Assembly (NCBI RefSeq): GCF_044797955.1
Contig: NZ_CP085211.1
Span: forward strand, 1,798,001 to 1,862,000
From: Idiomarina seosinensis_A
GTDB taxonomy: Bacteria; Pseudomonadota; Gammaproteobacteria; Enterobacterales; Alteromonadaceae
Length of the DNA: 64,000 bases
Direction: 5' to 3'
Part shown: positions 1 to 6,168 of the stretch, piece by piece
Position numbering within the stretch: the stretch's first letter is position 1
Layout of the letters: every line of letters begins with the position of its first letter
Translations under genes and position numbers: made by a program
The notes under the pieces: model-generated
Seen by the model: only the letters and a program-made list of their open reading frames with translations
The model's database searches: none
What the model was told of the DNA's origin: nothing

Positions 1-265
1 GACCACGAAAACAACCGAGATCCATCAACCGTTTAATGTTCATTGATACTTCACGACGTAAGTCACCTTCTACTGCATATTTGGCAACTGCGTCACGAAG
101 CGCGTCTAGTTTTTCTTCCGACAATGAACCAATCTTTGTGTCTTCAGCAATACCTGTTGCTGCACAGATTTCCTGTGAGCGGGTACGGCCAACACCATAG
201 ATAGCGGTTAAAGCGATAACCGCGTGCTTATTGTCAGGAACGTTAATGCCAGCGATACGGGCCAC
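1..265 (-). CDS. rpsM: 30S ribosomal protein S13 (3' part beyond window)
   Basis: Head protein of the 30S subunit that contacts the P-site tRNA and forms the B1 bridges. The visible 88 codons begin MARIAGINVPDNKHAVIAL and match the N-terminal three quarters of E. coli S13 (118 aa). The C-terminal tail lies beyond the window edge. The start is GTG at 265, preceded by an AAGGAG Shine-Dalgarno about 8 bases upstream; no in-frame ATG fits. It should be the first gene of the alpha operon (rpsM-rpsK-rpsD-rpoA-rplQ), separated from rpmJ by a hairpin terminator and a promoter-like sequence. In E. coli this operon is repressed by S4 at the rpsM leader; the leader here looks short. Confidence 0.95.
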   Translation of the reverse strand, partial: MARIAGINVPDNKHAVIALTAIYGVGRTRSQEICAATGIAEDTKIGSLSEEKLDALRDAVAKYAVEGDLRREVSMNIKRLMDLGCFRG

Positions 266-310
266 TAACACGTCTCCTTAAATTTGTAGGCACAAGATGA
301 AAAGCCCGTT

Positions 311-339
311 AGGATACTCATCCACGTGCCGGATTGCAA
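311..339 (-). promoter_or_regulatory. Putative alpha-operon promoter
   Basis: On the minus strand TTGCAA (334-339) and TATCCT (311-316) are separated by 17 bases. They lie between the spc terminator and rpsM, so transcription would start near 304, giving a leader of about 40 bases. Each hexamer matches sigma-70 consensus at four of six positions. This is inferred from position and sequence only. Confidence 0.45.
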
Positions 340-346
340 ACACTTC

Positions 347-373
347 AAAAGGGGATGGCCCTCAGGCCACCCC
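347..373 (-). terminator. Intrinsic terminator after rpmJ (end of spc operon)
   Basis: The minus strand reads GGGGTGGCC, loop TGAG, then GGCCATCCCC followed by TTTT. This is a strong GC stem with one bulged A and a short U-run. It begins 15 bases after the rpmJ stop and would separate the spc transcript from the alpha operon. Confidence 0.75.
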
Positions 374-387
374 ACTTTTCCTTCGAA

Positions 388-501
388 TCAACCTTGCCGC
401 TGCTTATGTTTAGCGTCTGTACAAATCACTCGAACAACACCGTTGCGCTTAATGATTTTACAGTTACGACAGATTTTCTTCACGGAAGCACGAACTTTCA
501 T
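388..501 (-). CDS. rpmJ: 50S ribosomal protein L36
   Basis: Short zinc-ribbon protein of the large subunit, 37 residues starting MKVRASVKKICRNCKIIKRN. The Cys residues at 11, 14 and 27 plus His33 form the zinc site, so this is the zinc-binding (C+) form rather than the Zur-regulated C- paralogue. It is the last gene of the spc operon, 24 bases after secY, with GGAG ahead of the ATG and a hairpin terminator just beyond the stop. Too short for normal ORF listing but unambiguous from its sequence. Confidence 0.97.
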   Translation of the reverse strand: MKVRASVKKICRNCKIIKRNGVVRVICTDAKHKQRQG

Positions 502-525
502 TGCTACTCTCCGTTCTGCTCAACC

Positions 526-1854
526 TTAGCGGCCGTAGCCTTTTAGGTTAGCTTTTTTAAGTACAGAATCATATTGATGTGACATCAAGTGAGTCTGTAC
601 CTGAGCCATAAAGTCCATGATAACAACAACGATAATCAACAATGACGTACCGCCGAAGTAGAACTGTACGTTCCAGGCAATCATCATGAACTCAGGAACT
701 AAACATACAAAGGTAATGTACAGCGCCCCTGCAAGAGTCAGCCGAGTCATTACTTTGTCAATATACCGCGACGTCTGTTCACCCGGACGTATGCCCGGAA
801 TAAAAGCGCCTGACTTCTTCAGGTTGTCTGCCGTTTCGCGTGGATTAAATACCAACGCTGTGTAGAAGAAACAGAAGAAGATAATTGCAGCCGCGTATAA
901 TAACACATAAAGCGGCTGTCCTGGAGATAAAGTCATAGATACTTGTTGTAAAATATCTGCGACAGCACCTTCACCAGAGCCAAACCAAGTGGCTATGGTA
1001 CCAGGAAACAAAATAATACTCGATGCGAAAATTGGTGGAATAACACCCGCCATGTTCACTTTCAATGGCAAGTGCGAACTCTGTGCCGCAAACACCTTAC
1101 GACCCTGCTGCCGTTTAGCGTAATTAACGACAATACGCCGTTGACCACGTTCAACAAAAACAACGAAGTAGGTTACTGCTAACACAACAACACCAATTAA
1201 CAACAGCAGCAGAAGGTGCAGGTCACCCTGCCGTGCTTGTTCTGCTGTTTGACCAATTGCCGATGGCAAACCTGCAACAATACCCACGAAAATCAGGATA
1301 GAGATGCCGTTACCGATACCTCGCTCAGTGATTTGCTCGCCTAACCACATCAGGAACATGGTGCCTGTCACCAAGCTCACAACTGCGGTAAAGTAAAAAC
1401 CAAAACCTGGATCGATAACCAATCCGGGCATCAGATTTGGCAAACCTGTTGCGATTCCAACCGACTGGAACGATGCCAGTATTAGGGTACCCCACCGCGT
1501 GTACTGGTTTATCTTGCGACGACCAGATTCACCCTCTTTCTTGAGCTCAGCCAGGCGTGGATGAACCACACTGGCTAACTGCATAATGATCGAGGCGGAA
1601 ATATAAGGCATGATCCCCAATGCAAACACTGACGCTCGTTCAAGAGCACCACCGCTGAACATGTTAAACATGGCAACGATGGTGTCTTTTTGCTGTTCGA
1701 ATAACTGAGCTAAAACTGCGGCATCAATACCAGGAATAGGCACAAAGGAGCCCGCTCGGAAGACGATGATCGCTCCTAACACAAACAACAGGCGACGCTT
1801 GAGTTCCGACGTGCCACCTTGCGCTCGATTTGATTCCAATCCTGGTTTAGCCAT
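526..1854 (-). CDS. secY: Sec translocon channel subunit SecY
   Basis: Core of the SecYEG protein-conducting channel in the inner membrane, which exports unfolded preproteins with SecA and inserts membrane proteins with the ribosome. The 442-residue length and ten hydrophobic segments fit the family. The N-terminus MAKPGLESNRAQGGTSELKR is followed by TM1, and the plug region PGIDAAVLAQLF and cytoplasmic loops are intact. It lies 5 bases downstream of rplO in the spc operon, the usual place in gammaproteobacteria, and is probably translated from the shared mRNA. Nothing unusual is seen. Confidence 0.98.
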   Translation of the reverse strand: MAKPGLESNRAQGGTSELKRRLLFVLGAIIVFRAGSFVPIPGIDAAVLAQLFEQQKDTIVAMFNMFSGGALERASVFALGIMPYISASIIMQLASVVHPRLAELKKEGESGRRKINQYTRWGTLILASFQSVGIATGLPNLMPGLVIDPGFGFYFTAVVSLVTGTMFLMWLGEQITERGIGNGISILIFVGIVAGLPSAIGQTAEQARQGDLHLLLLLLIGVVVLAVTYFVVFVERGQRRIVVNYAKRQQGRKVFAAQSSHLPLKVNMAGVIPPIFASSIILFPGTIATWFGSGEGAVADILQQVSMTLSPGQPLYVLLYAAAIIFFCFFYTALVFNPRETADNLKKSGAFIPGIRPGEQTSRYIDKVMTRLTLAGALYITFVCLVPEFMMIAWNVQFYFGGTSLLIIVVVIMDFMAQVQTHLMSHQYDSVLKKANLKGYGR

Positions 1855-1859
1855 GAGCC

Positions 1860-2294
1860 CTATCCTTCGATTTTGCCGCCAGCAGCTTCAATAGCCTCGC
1901 GAGCGCCTTTGGTGACTTTCAGACCGTTAATGGTCAGTTTACGCGTTAACTCGCCGGACTTAATGACTTTTGCAGCCAATATGTTCTTACGAATTAGACC
2001 CGCAGCTTTCAATGTTGCTAAATCGACAACATCACCTTCGACTTTCGCGATTTCAGCCAAGTTAACTTCTGCAGTCACCATAGCTTTACGTGAAGTAAAA
2101 CCAAATTTCGGCAGACGCCGTTGGATTGGCATTTGTCCGCCTTCGAAACCTGGCTTAACGGAACCACCAGAGCGTGATTTCTGCCCTTTATGACCGCGAC
2201 CACCAGTTTTTCCCAGACCTGAACCAATACCGCGACCAACGCGTTTTTTACTGCTTTTGGCACCCGGTGCGGGAGACAGACTATTTAATTCCAT
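1860..2294 (-). CDS. rplO: 50S ribosomal protein L15
   Basis: Late assembly protein of the 50S subunit, about 144 residues. It has the Gly/Lys-rich N-terminal extension (GRGIGSGLGKTGGRGHKGQK) and a globular C-terminus ending EAAGGKIEG, as in E. coli L15. Two adjacent ATG codons occur at 2297 and 2294. I prefer the second because MELNSLSPA lines up with the family start and GGAGG then sits 8 bases upstream; the first ATG would add one Met. The ribosome binding site lies inside the end of rpmD, three bases away, which suggests translational coupling. Confidence 0.96.
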   Translation of the reverse strand: MELNSLSPAPGAKSSKKRVGRGIGSGLGKTGGRGHKGQKSRSGGSVKPGFEGGQMPIQRRLPKFGFTSRKAMVTAEVNLAEIAKVEGDVVDLATLKAAGLIRKNILAAKVIKSGELTRKLTINGLKVTKGAREAIEAAGGKIEG

Positions 2295-2297
2295 CAT

Positions 2298-2480
2298 TTA
2301 TCCCTCCACCTTTATCATGTAATGAACTTGGTTCACCATACCGCGGACTGCAGCAGTGTCTTCCAACTCTACTGTGTGACCAATGCGGCGCAGACCCAAG
2401 CCACGTAGTGTAGCTCTATGCTTCGGCAAACGACCGATCGCGCTACGCGTCTGTGTTACTTTTACTGTCTTTTTCGCCAT
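2298..2480 (-). CDS. rpmD: 50S ribosomal protein L30
   Basis: Small 50S protein of 60 residues starting MAKKTVKVTQTRSAIGRLPK, the normal bacterial length. It sits between rpsE (6 bases away) and rplO in the standard spc order. Its last codons (GTG GAG GGA TAA) also supply the Shine-Dalgarno of rplO, so translation of the two is probably coupled. Confidence 0.97.
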   Translation of the reverse strand: MAKKTVKVTQTRSAIGRLPKHRATLRGLGLRRIGHTVELEDTAAVRGMVNQVHYMIKVEG

Positions 2481-2486
2481 TGTTCA

Positions 2487-2993
2487 CTACCCCAGTATCT
2501 CGTCAACGCGCAATCCACGCTTCGCCGCCACTTGCTCCGGCGATTTCATATCGTTCAGCGCTTTAATAGTTGCGCGAACAACGTTGATTGGATTGGTTGA
2601 ACCATATGCTTTTGACAGCACGTTATGAACACCTGCTACTTCCAGAACCGCACGCATAGCACCACCAGCGATGATACCCGTACCTTCTGATGCAGGCTGC
2701 ATGTATACCTGTGAACCTGAGTGACGACCTTTAACAGGATGTTGCAAGGTGTCGCCTTTCAGCTGCACGGTTACCATGTTACGGCGTGCCTTTTCCATCG
2801 CTTTTTGAATAGCGGCTGGAACTTCACGTGCTTTACCGTAACCGAAACCGACTTTACCTTTGCCGTCGCCAACTACAGTCAGTGCAGTGAAACTAAAGAT
2901 GCGGCCACCTTTAACAACTTTCGCTACACGATTAACTGTAATCAACTTCTCAATCAGTTCACCGTTTTGAGCTTCTGCATTTGCATTTGCCAT
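2487..2993 (-). CDS. rpsE: 30S ribosomal protein S5
   Basis: Protein of the 30S decoding region and mRNA entry site, with a role in translational fidelity. The 168-residue product has the N-terminal double-stranded RNA-binding fold (ELIEKLITVNRVAKVVKGGR through FGYGKAREVP) and the C-terminal domain ending RGLRVDEILG. Length and motifs match E. coli S5 (167 aa). In E. coli, spectinomycin resistance maps to the loop around residues 20-30 of this protein; the loop here (VAKVVKGGRIFSF) looks wild type. It lies between rplR and rpmD in the spc operon. Confidence 0.97.
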   Translation of the reverse strand: MANANAEAQNGELIEKLITVNRVAKVVKGGRIFSFTALTVVGDGKGKVGFGYGKAREVPAAIQKAMEKARRNMVTVQLKGDTLQHPVKGRHSGSQVYMQPASEGTGIIAGGAMRAVLEVAGVHNVLSKAYGSTNPINVVRATIKALNDMKSPEQVAAKRGLRVDEILG

Positions 2994-3002
2994 GTTCGTC
3001 TC

Positions 3003-3356
3003 CTAGAACTGAAGTCCAGCTTCGCGAGCAGCGTCTGCTAAAGCAGCAACGCGGCCGTGGTATTTAAACCCACTGCGGTCGAAACTGACGTCTGTAACGC
3101 CTTTTTCTACCGCACGCTCAGCGATGATTTTACCCACGACTTTCGCTGCATCAACGTTACCCGTTGATTTAACTTGGTCACGGACTGCCTTTTCAACCGT
3201 CGAGGCGGCCGCCAGCACTTCAGAACCGTTAGGTGCGATCAACTGTGCGTACATATGACGCGGTGTACGGTGTACAACCAGCCGATTTGCACCCAACTCT
3301 TTAATTTGTTTACGTGCGCGAGTAGCACGACGTAAGCGAGCTGCTTTCTTGTCCAT
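3003..3356 (-). CDS. rplR: 50S ribosomal protein L18
   Basis: 5S rRNA-binding protein of the central protuberance, 117 residues starting MDKKAARLRRATRARKQIKE and ending ADAAREAGLQF. It works with L5 and L25 to anchor 5S rRNA. The basic N-terminal tail and the core match E. coli L18 in length (117 aa). It lies 9 bases from both rplF and rpsE in the spc operon. Confidence 0.97.
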   Translation of the reverse strand: MDKKAARLRRATRARKQIKELGANRLVVHRTPRHMYAQLIAPNGSEVLAAASTVEKAVRDQVKSTGNVDAAKVVGKIIAERAVEKGVTDVSFDRSGFKYHGRVAALADAAREAGLQF

Positions 3357-3365
3357 CGTATTACC

Positions 3366-3899
3366 CTACTTTTTCTTGGCTTCTTTACGGCGCACTTGCT
3401 CGTCAGAATAACGAACACCCTTACCTTTATAAGGCTCAGGTTTGCGATATGCACGAATGTTAGCAGCCACTTGGCCAACTAACTGCTTATCAGCGCCTTT
3501 AACGATAACCTCGGTTTGAGAAGGAGTTTCGATAGTAATTCCTTCCGGGATTTGGTACTCAACCGGGTGTGAGAAACCCAACGTCAGGTTCAGCTTGCTA
3601 CCTTGCGCTTGCGCACGATAACCAACACCTAACAGTTGCAGTTTGCGTTCAAACCCTTTTGATACTCCAACCACCATATTTTGCAATAATGCGCGCGCTG
3701 TACCAGCCTGAGCTGTTGCATTCGCAACACCTTCACGGGCAATAGTACGAACGACATTGTCTTCCTGCACTAGTTCAACAGCATTATTAATTACGCGACT
3801 CAACGAGCCCAGGGCGCCTTTGATCGTTACTTCCTGGCCATTTAGCGAAATTTCAACGCCAGCAGGAATTTCAATGGGTGCTTTAGCAACACGTGACAT
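3366..3899 (-). CDS. rplF: 50S ribosomal protein L6
   Basis: 50S protein near the factor-binding and sarcin-ricin region, 177 residues, the same as E. coli L6. It shows the duplicated L6 fold, with an N-terminal domain starting MSRVAKAPIEIPAGVEISLN and a C-terminal domain ending with the conserved RKPEPYKGKGVRYSDE segment and a Lys-rich tail. It lies 14 bases downstream of rpsH in the spc operon, with an AGGAGG-type ribosome binding site just before the ATG. Confidence 0.97.
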   Translation of the reverse strand: MSRVAKAPIEIPAGVEISLNGQEVTIKGALGSLSRVINNAVELVQEDNVVRTIAREGVANATAQAGTARALLQNMVVGVSKGFERKLQLLGVGYRAQAQGSKLNLTLGFSHPVEYQIPEGITIETPSQTEVIVKGADKQLVGQVAANIRAYRKPEPYKGKGVRYSDEQVRRKEAKKK

Positions 3900-3913
3900 T
3901 TCCTACCTCCTAA

Positions 3914-4306
3914 TTACGCTACGTAACCGATGATTTCGCCACCAAGACCAGCTTGGCGAGCGGCACGATCAGTCATTAGGCCTTTCGATGTTGAAACAAC
4001 AGCGATACCAAGACCACCCATCACGTTAGGCATCTCGTTGCGTTTCTTATAGATACGCAAACCCGGGCGACTAACGCGCTCAATCGATTCAATTACTGGC
4101 TTGCCTTCGAAATACTTTAATTCGATTTCAAGCTCAGGTTTAGCAGAACTCTCAGCGCTAAAATCAACAATGAAACCTTCTTTCTTAAGCACTTCGGCAA
4201 TTGCCACTTTTTGCTTAGATGAAGGCATTTTCACTGTAACTTTATTAGCACGTTGAGCATTGCGGACGCGTGTAAACATATCCGCAATCGGATCTTGCAT
4301 GCTCAT
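3914..4306 (-). CDS. rpsH: 30S ribosomal protein S8
   Basis: Primary 16S rRNA-binding protein of the central domain, 130 residues starting MSMQDPIADMFTRVRNAQRA and ending with the conserved RQAGLGGEIIGYVA. In E. coli, S8 is also the translational repressor of the spc operon, binding the mRNA around the rplE start. The corresponding region here (near 5165-5215) is E. coli-like, so the same autoregulation is plausible. Located between rpsN and rplF. Confidence 0.97.
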   Translation of the reverse strand: MSMQDPIADMFTRVRNAQRANKVTVKMPSSKQKVAIAEVLKKEGFIVDFSAESSAKPELEIELKYFEGKPVIESIERVSRPGLRIYKKRNEMPNVMGGLGIAVVSTSKGLMTDRAARQAGLGGEIIGYVA

Positions 4307-4332
4307 ATTTGCTCTCTCCCGTGATTCGTGGC

Positions 4333-4638
4333 TTACCAGCTAGCTTTTTTCAAGCCAGGAATTTCACCGCGCATCGCCATCTCACGGACCTTAATACGGC
4401 TCATGCCGAATTTACGAAGGAAACCATGAGGACGACCAGTGATACGACAACGATTACGTTGGCGCGTCGGACTGGCATCACGTGGGAGCTGTTGTAACTT
4501 AAGAACTGCTTCCCAACGCTCTTCGTCTGATGAATTTACGTCGTTAATGACCGTTTTCAGTGCGTTGCGTTTTTCTGCGTACTTAGCAGCGAGCTTAGCT
4601 CGCTTCACGTCACGCGCTTTCATTGACTGTTTTGCCAT
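4333..4638 (-). CDS. rpsN: 30S ribosomal protein S14 (zinc-free form)
   Basis: 30S head protein of 101 residues starting MAKQSMKARDVKRAKLAAKY. This is the long form lacking the CxxC zinc ribbon, as in E. coli, with the C-terminal motif NRCRITGRPHGFLRKFGMSR. It lies 11 bases downstream of rplE in standard spc order. Because the long form needs no zinc, no Zur-regulated replacement would be needed for this protein. Confidence 0.97.
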   Translation of the reverse strand: MAKQSMKARDVKRAKLAAKYAEKRNALKTVINDVNSSDEERWEAVLKLQQLPRDASPTRQRNRCRITGRPHGFLRKFGMSRIKVREMAMRGEIPGLKKASW

Positions 4639-4649
4639 AACTCTACACC

Positions 4650-5189
4650 TTACTTTCTGAACGGGAAGTTAAAGGCAGCTAGCAAAGCACGAGCTTCGTC
4701 ATCTGTGCCAGCGTCTGTGGTAATGGTAATATCAAGACCACGTACCTTATCGACTTTGTCATAGTCGATTTCCGGAAAGATGATCTGCTCGCGAACACCC
4801 ATGCTGTAGTTACCACGGCCATCAAAAGATTTAGGATTTAGGCCACGGAAGTCACGGACACGTGGAATTGCAATGGAAATTAACCGTTGCAAGAAGTCCC
4901 ACATGCGCTCGCCGCGCAGAGTTACTTTACAGCCAATCGGGAAGCCTTCACGGATTTTGAAACCGGCGACAGACTTGCGTGCTACAGTACGAACCGGCTT
5001 TTGCCCAGAGATAGCCTCTAGGTCAGCCACTGCATTATCAAGTACTTTTTTGTCAGCCAGAGCTTCACCAACACCCATATTAAGGGTGATTTTTTCAATC
5101 CGAGGGACTTGCATGACGCTGTTGTAGCTGAACTCTTTCATCAGTCCAGGAACTACCGATTCTTTATAAAAATCATGCAGTTTCGCCAT
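4650..5189 (-). CDS. rplE: 50S ribosomal protein L5
   Basis: 5S rRNA-binding protein of the central protuberance that contacts P-site tRNA, 179 residues starting MAKLHDFYKESVVPGLMKEF. The conserved segments KITLNMGVGEA, GFKIREGFPIGCKVTLRG and the C-terminal LLAAFNFPFRK are present. It lies 20 bases downstream of rplX. In E. coli the first codons of this gene form part of the S8-binding site that controls the operon. Confidence 0.97.
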   Translation of the reverse strand: MAKLHDFYKESVVPGLMKEFSYNSVMQVPRIEKITLNMGVGEALADKKVLDNAVADLEAISGQKPVRTVARKSVAGFKIREGFPIGCKVTLRGERMWDFLQRLISIAIPRVRDFRGLNPKSFDGRGNYSMGVREQIIFPEIDYDKVDKVRGLDITITTDAGTDDEARALLAAFNFPFRK

Positions 5190-5215
5190 CGTAAAACTCC
5201 AAAATTGAATTAAAT
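5165..5215 (-). promoter_or_regulatory. Possible S8 autoregulatory site at the rplX-rplE junction
   Basis: In E. coli, S8 represses the spc operon by binding mRNA around the rplE start. Here the junction has TTTTGGAGTTTTAC before the ATG, then GCGAAACTGCATGATTT, which looks much like the E. coli stretch from memory. This is an inference from resemblance and position; the secondary structure was not computed. Confidence 0.35.
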
Positions 5216-5524
5216 GATTGCGTTGTTCGATTTGAAGAAACGGACTTTTTTGCCGTCTTCAATACGAAAGCCAACACGATCTGCTTTACCTGTCTCTGGG
5301 TTAAGGATCGCTACATTTGATACGTGAAGAGGTGCTTCTTTCTCAACGATGCCACCAGATTCACCTGAAGCCGGATTTGGCTTCTGATGTTTCTTGACAA
5401 TGTTAACACCCTCAACGATCACACGATCTTTATCGGTAAGTACTTTCAGGACTTTGCCTTGCTTGCCCTTGTCCTTACCTGCCAGGACGACTACTTCGTC
5501 ATCACGTTTAATTTTTGCCGCCAT
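5210..5524 (-). CDS. rplX: 50S ribosomal protein L24
   Basis: Assembly-initiator protein of the 50S subunit, 104 residues starting MAAKIKRDDEVVVLAGKDKG. The KOW motif (VVVLAGKDKGKQGKVLKV) occupies roughly residues 10-30. It lies 10 bases after rplN. Length and the ending (RIEDGKKVRFFKSNNAII) match the E. coli protein. Confidence 0.97.
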   Translation of the reverse strand: MAAKIKRDDEVVVLAGKDKGKQGKVLKVLTDKDRVIVEGVNIVKKHQKPNPASGESGGIVEKEAPLHVSNVAILNPETGKADRVGFRIEDGKKVRFFKSNNAII

Positions 5525-5534
5525 AATTGACTCC

Positions 5535-5903
5535 TTATAGTACTTCTGGTGCCAGCGAGATAATCTTCATAAACTGCTCTGAACGCAGTTCACGAGTTAC
5601 CGGCCCGAAAATACGTGTGCCAATGGGCTGTTGATTGTTATTCAACAATACAGCCGCGTTGCGGTCAAAACGGATGACCGACCCGTCTTGTCGACGGACG
5701 CCTTTTCTGGTGCGAACGACCACCGCATTCACTACATCGCCTTTCTTCACCTTACCGCGCGGAATTGCTTCCTTTACGGTAACTTTGATGATATCGCCGA
5801 TGTTTGCGTAGCGACGGTGCGAACCACCTAGAACCTTAATACATTGTACGCTGCGCGCGCCGGAGTTATCGGCAACGTCCAGGGTAGTTTGCATTTGGAT
5901 CAT
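5535..5903 (-). CDS. rplN: 50S ribosomal protein L14
   Basis: 50S protein at the subunit interface (bridge B5/B8) and the site where RsfS docks in silencing. It has 122 residues starting MIQMQTTLDVADNSGARSVQ and ending KIISLAPEVL, matching E. coli L14 (123 aa). It is the first gene of the spc operon. Here it is not preceded by rpsQ as in E. coli but by a divergent Mrp antiporter operon, so it needs its own promoter within 5946-6168. A GNRA-capped hairpin with a U7 run lies 20-42 bases upstream of the start codon. Confidence 0.97.
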   Translation of the reverse strand: MIQMQTTLDVADNSGARSVQCIKVLGGSHRRYANIGDIIKVTVKEAIPRGKVKKGDVVNAVVVRTRKGVRRQDGSVIRFDRNAAVLLNNNQQPIGTRIFGPVTRELRSEQFMKIISLAPEVL

Positions 5904-5922
5904 TTCAGTGCCCCGCTTAGTT

Positions 5923-5945
5923 AAAAAAACAGACCCTCTCGGGTC
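5923..5945 (-). terminator. Terminator-like hairpin in the rplN leader
   Basis: The minus strand reads GACCC GAGA GGGTC TG TTTTTTT, a 5-bp GC-rich stem with a GNRA loop followed by seven U residues, ending 20 bases before the rplN ATG. No gene lies upstream on this strand for about 6 kb, so its position suggests conditional attenuation of the spc operon rather than the end of a transcription unit. The stem is short, so it may be a weak terminator. Confidence 0.5.
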
Positions 5946-5985
5946 GTGCTGCCTTTTGGTTTTTCCCTTATAAAAAGGGCGGCGA

Positions 5986-6015
5986 ATTGTAACAGATAAA
6001 ATCCGGGGATGGTAG
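5986..6015 (-). promoter_or_regulatory. Possible spc-operon promoter
   Basis: TACAAT on the minus strand (5986-5991) is a good -10 hexamer (5 of 6). The best upstream match, CTACCA, is poor and 18 bases away. Transcription from here would start near 5979, giving a leader of about 75 bases that includes the hairpin at 5923-5945. A second -10-like TATAAG lies at 5967-5972. Assignment is tentative. Confidence 0.35.
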
Positions 6016-6076
6016 GGCGATCTTACTTTTTTTGGCTGGGCTCGGTAAGTTGCCGATTTTATGCTTTCAGATTCTG

Positions 6077-6105
6077 TTGGAAGTTAACAGTTAGGATGGT
6101 AGATT
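6077..6105 (+). promoter_or_regulatory. Putative mrp operon promoter
   Basis: TTGGAA (6077-6082), a 17-base spacer and TAGATT (6100-6105) form a moderate sigma-70 promoter 63 bases upstream of mrpA. The leader contains the 10-base palindrome GCTCCGGAGC near 6115-6124. No known Na+ riboswitch motif was recognised. Confidence 0.4.
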
Positions 6106-6168
6106 TAAAGCTTCCGCTCCGGAGCAAAATAGTGACTGAGCACCGCCAACTGAAACGATAACGAGCTT

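Noticed and set aside
1873..2193. 106-residue plus-strand ORF inside rplO
   Set aside because: It is antisense to rplO, whose protein is unmistakable; there is no ribosome site or domain.
5904..6168. Possible Na+ or other riboswitch upstream of the mrp operon
   Set aside because: No recognised motif; only a short palindrome and promoter-like sequence are visible.
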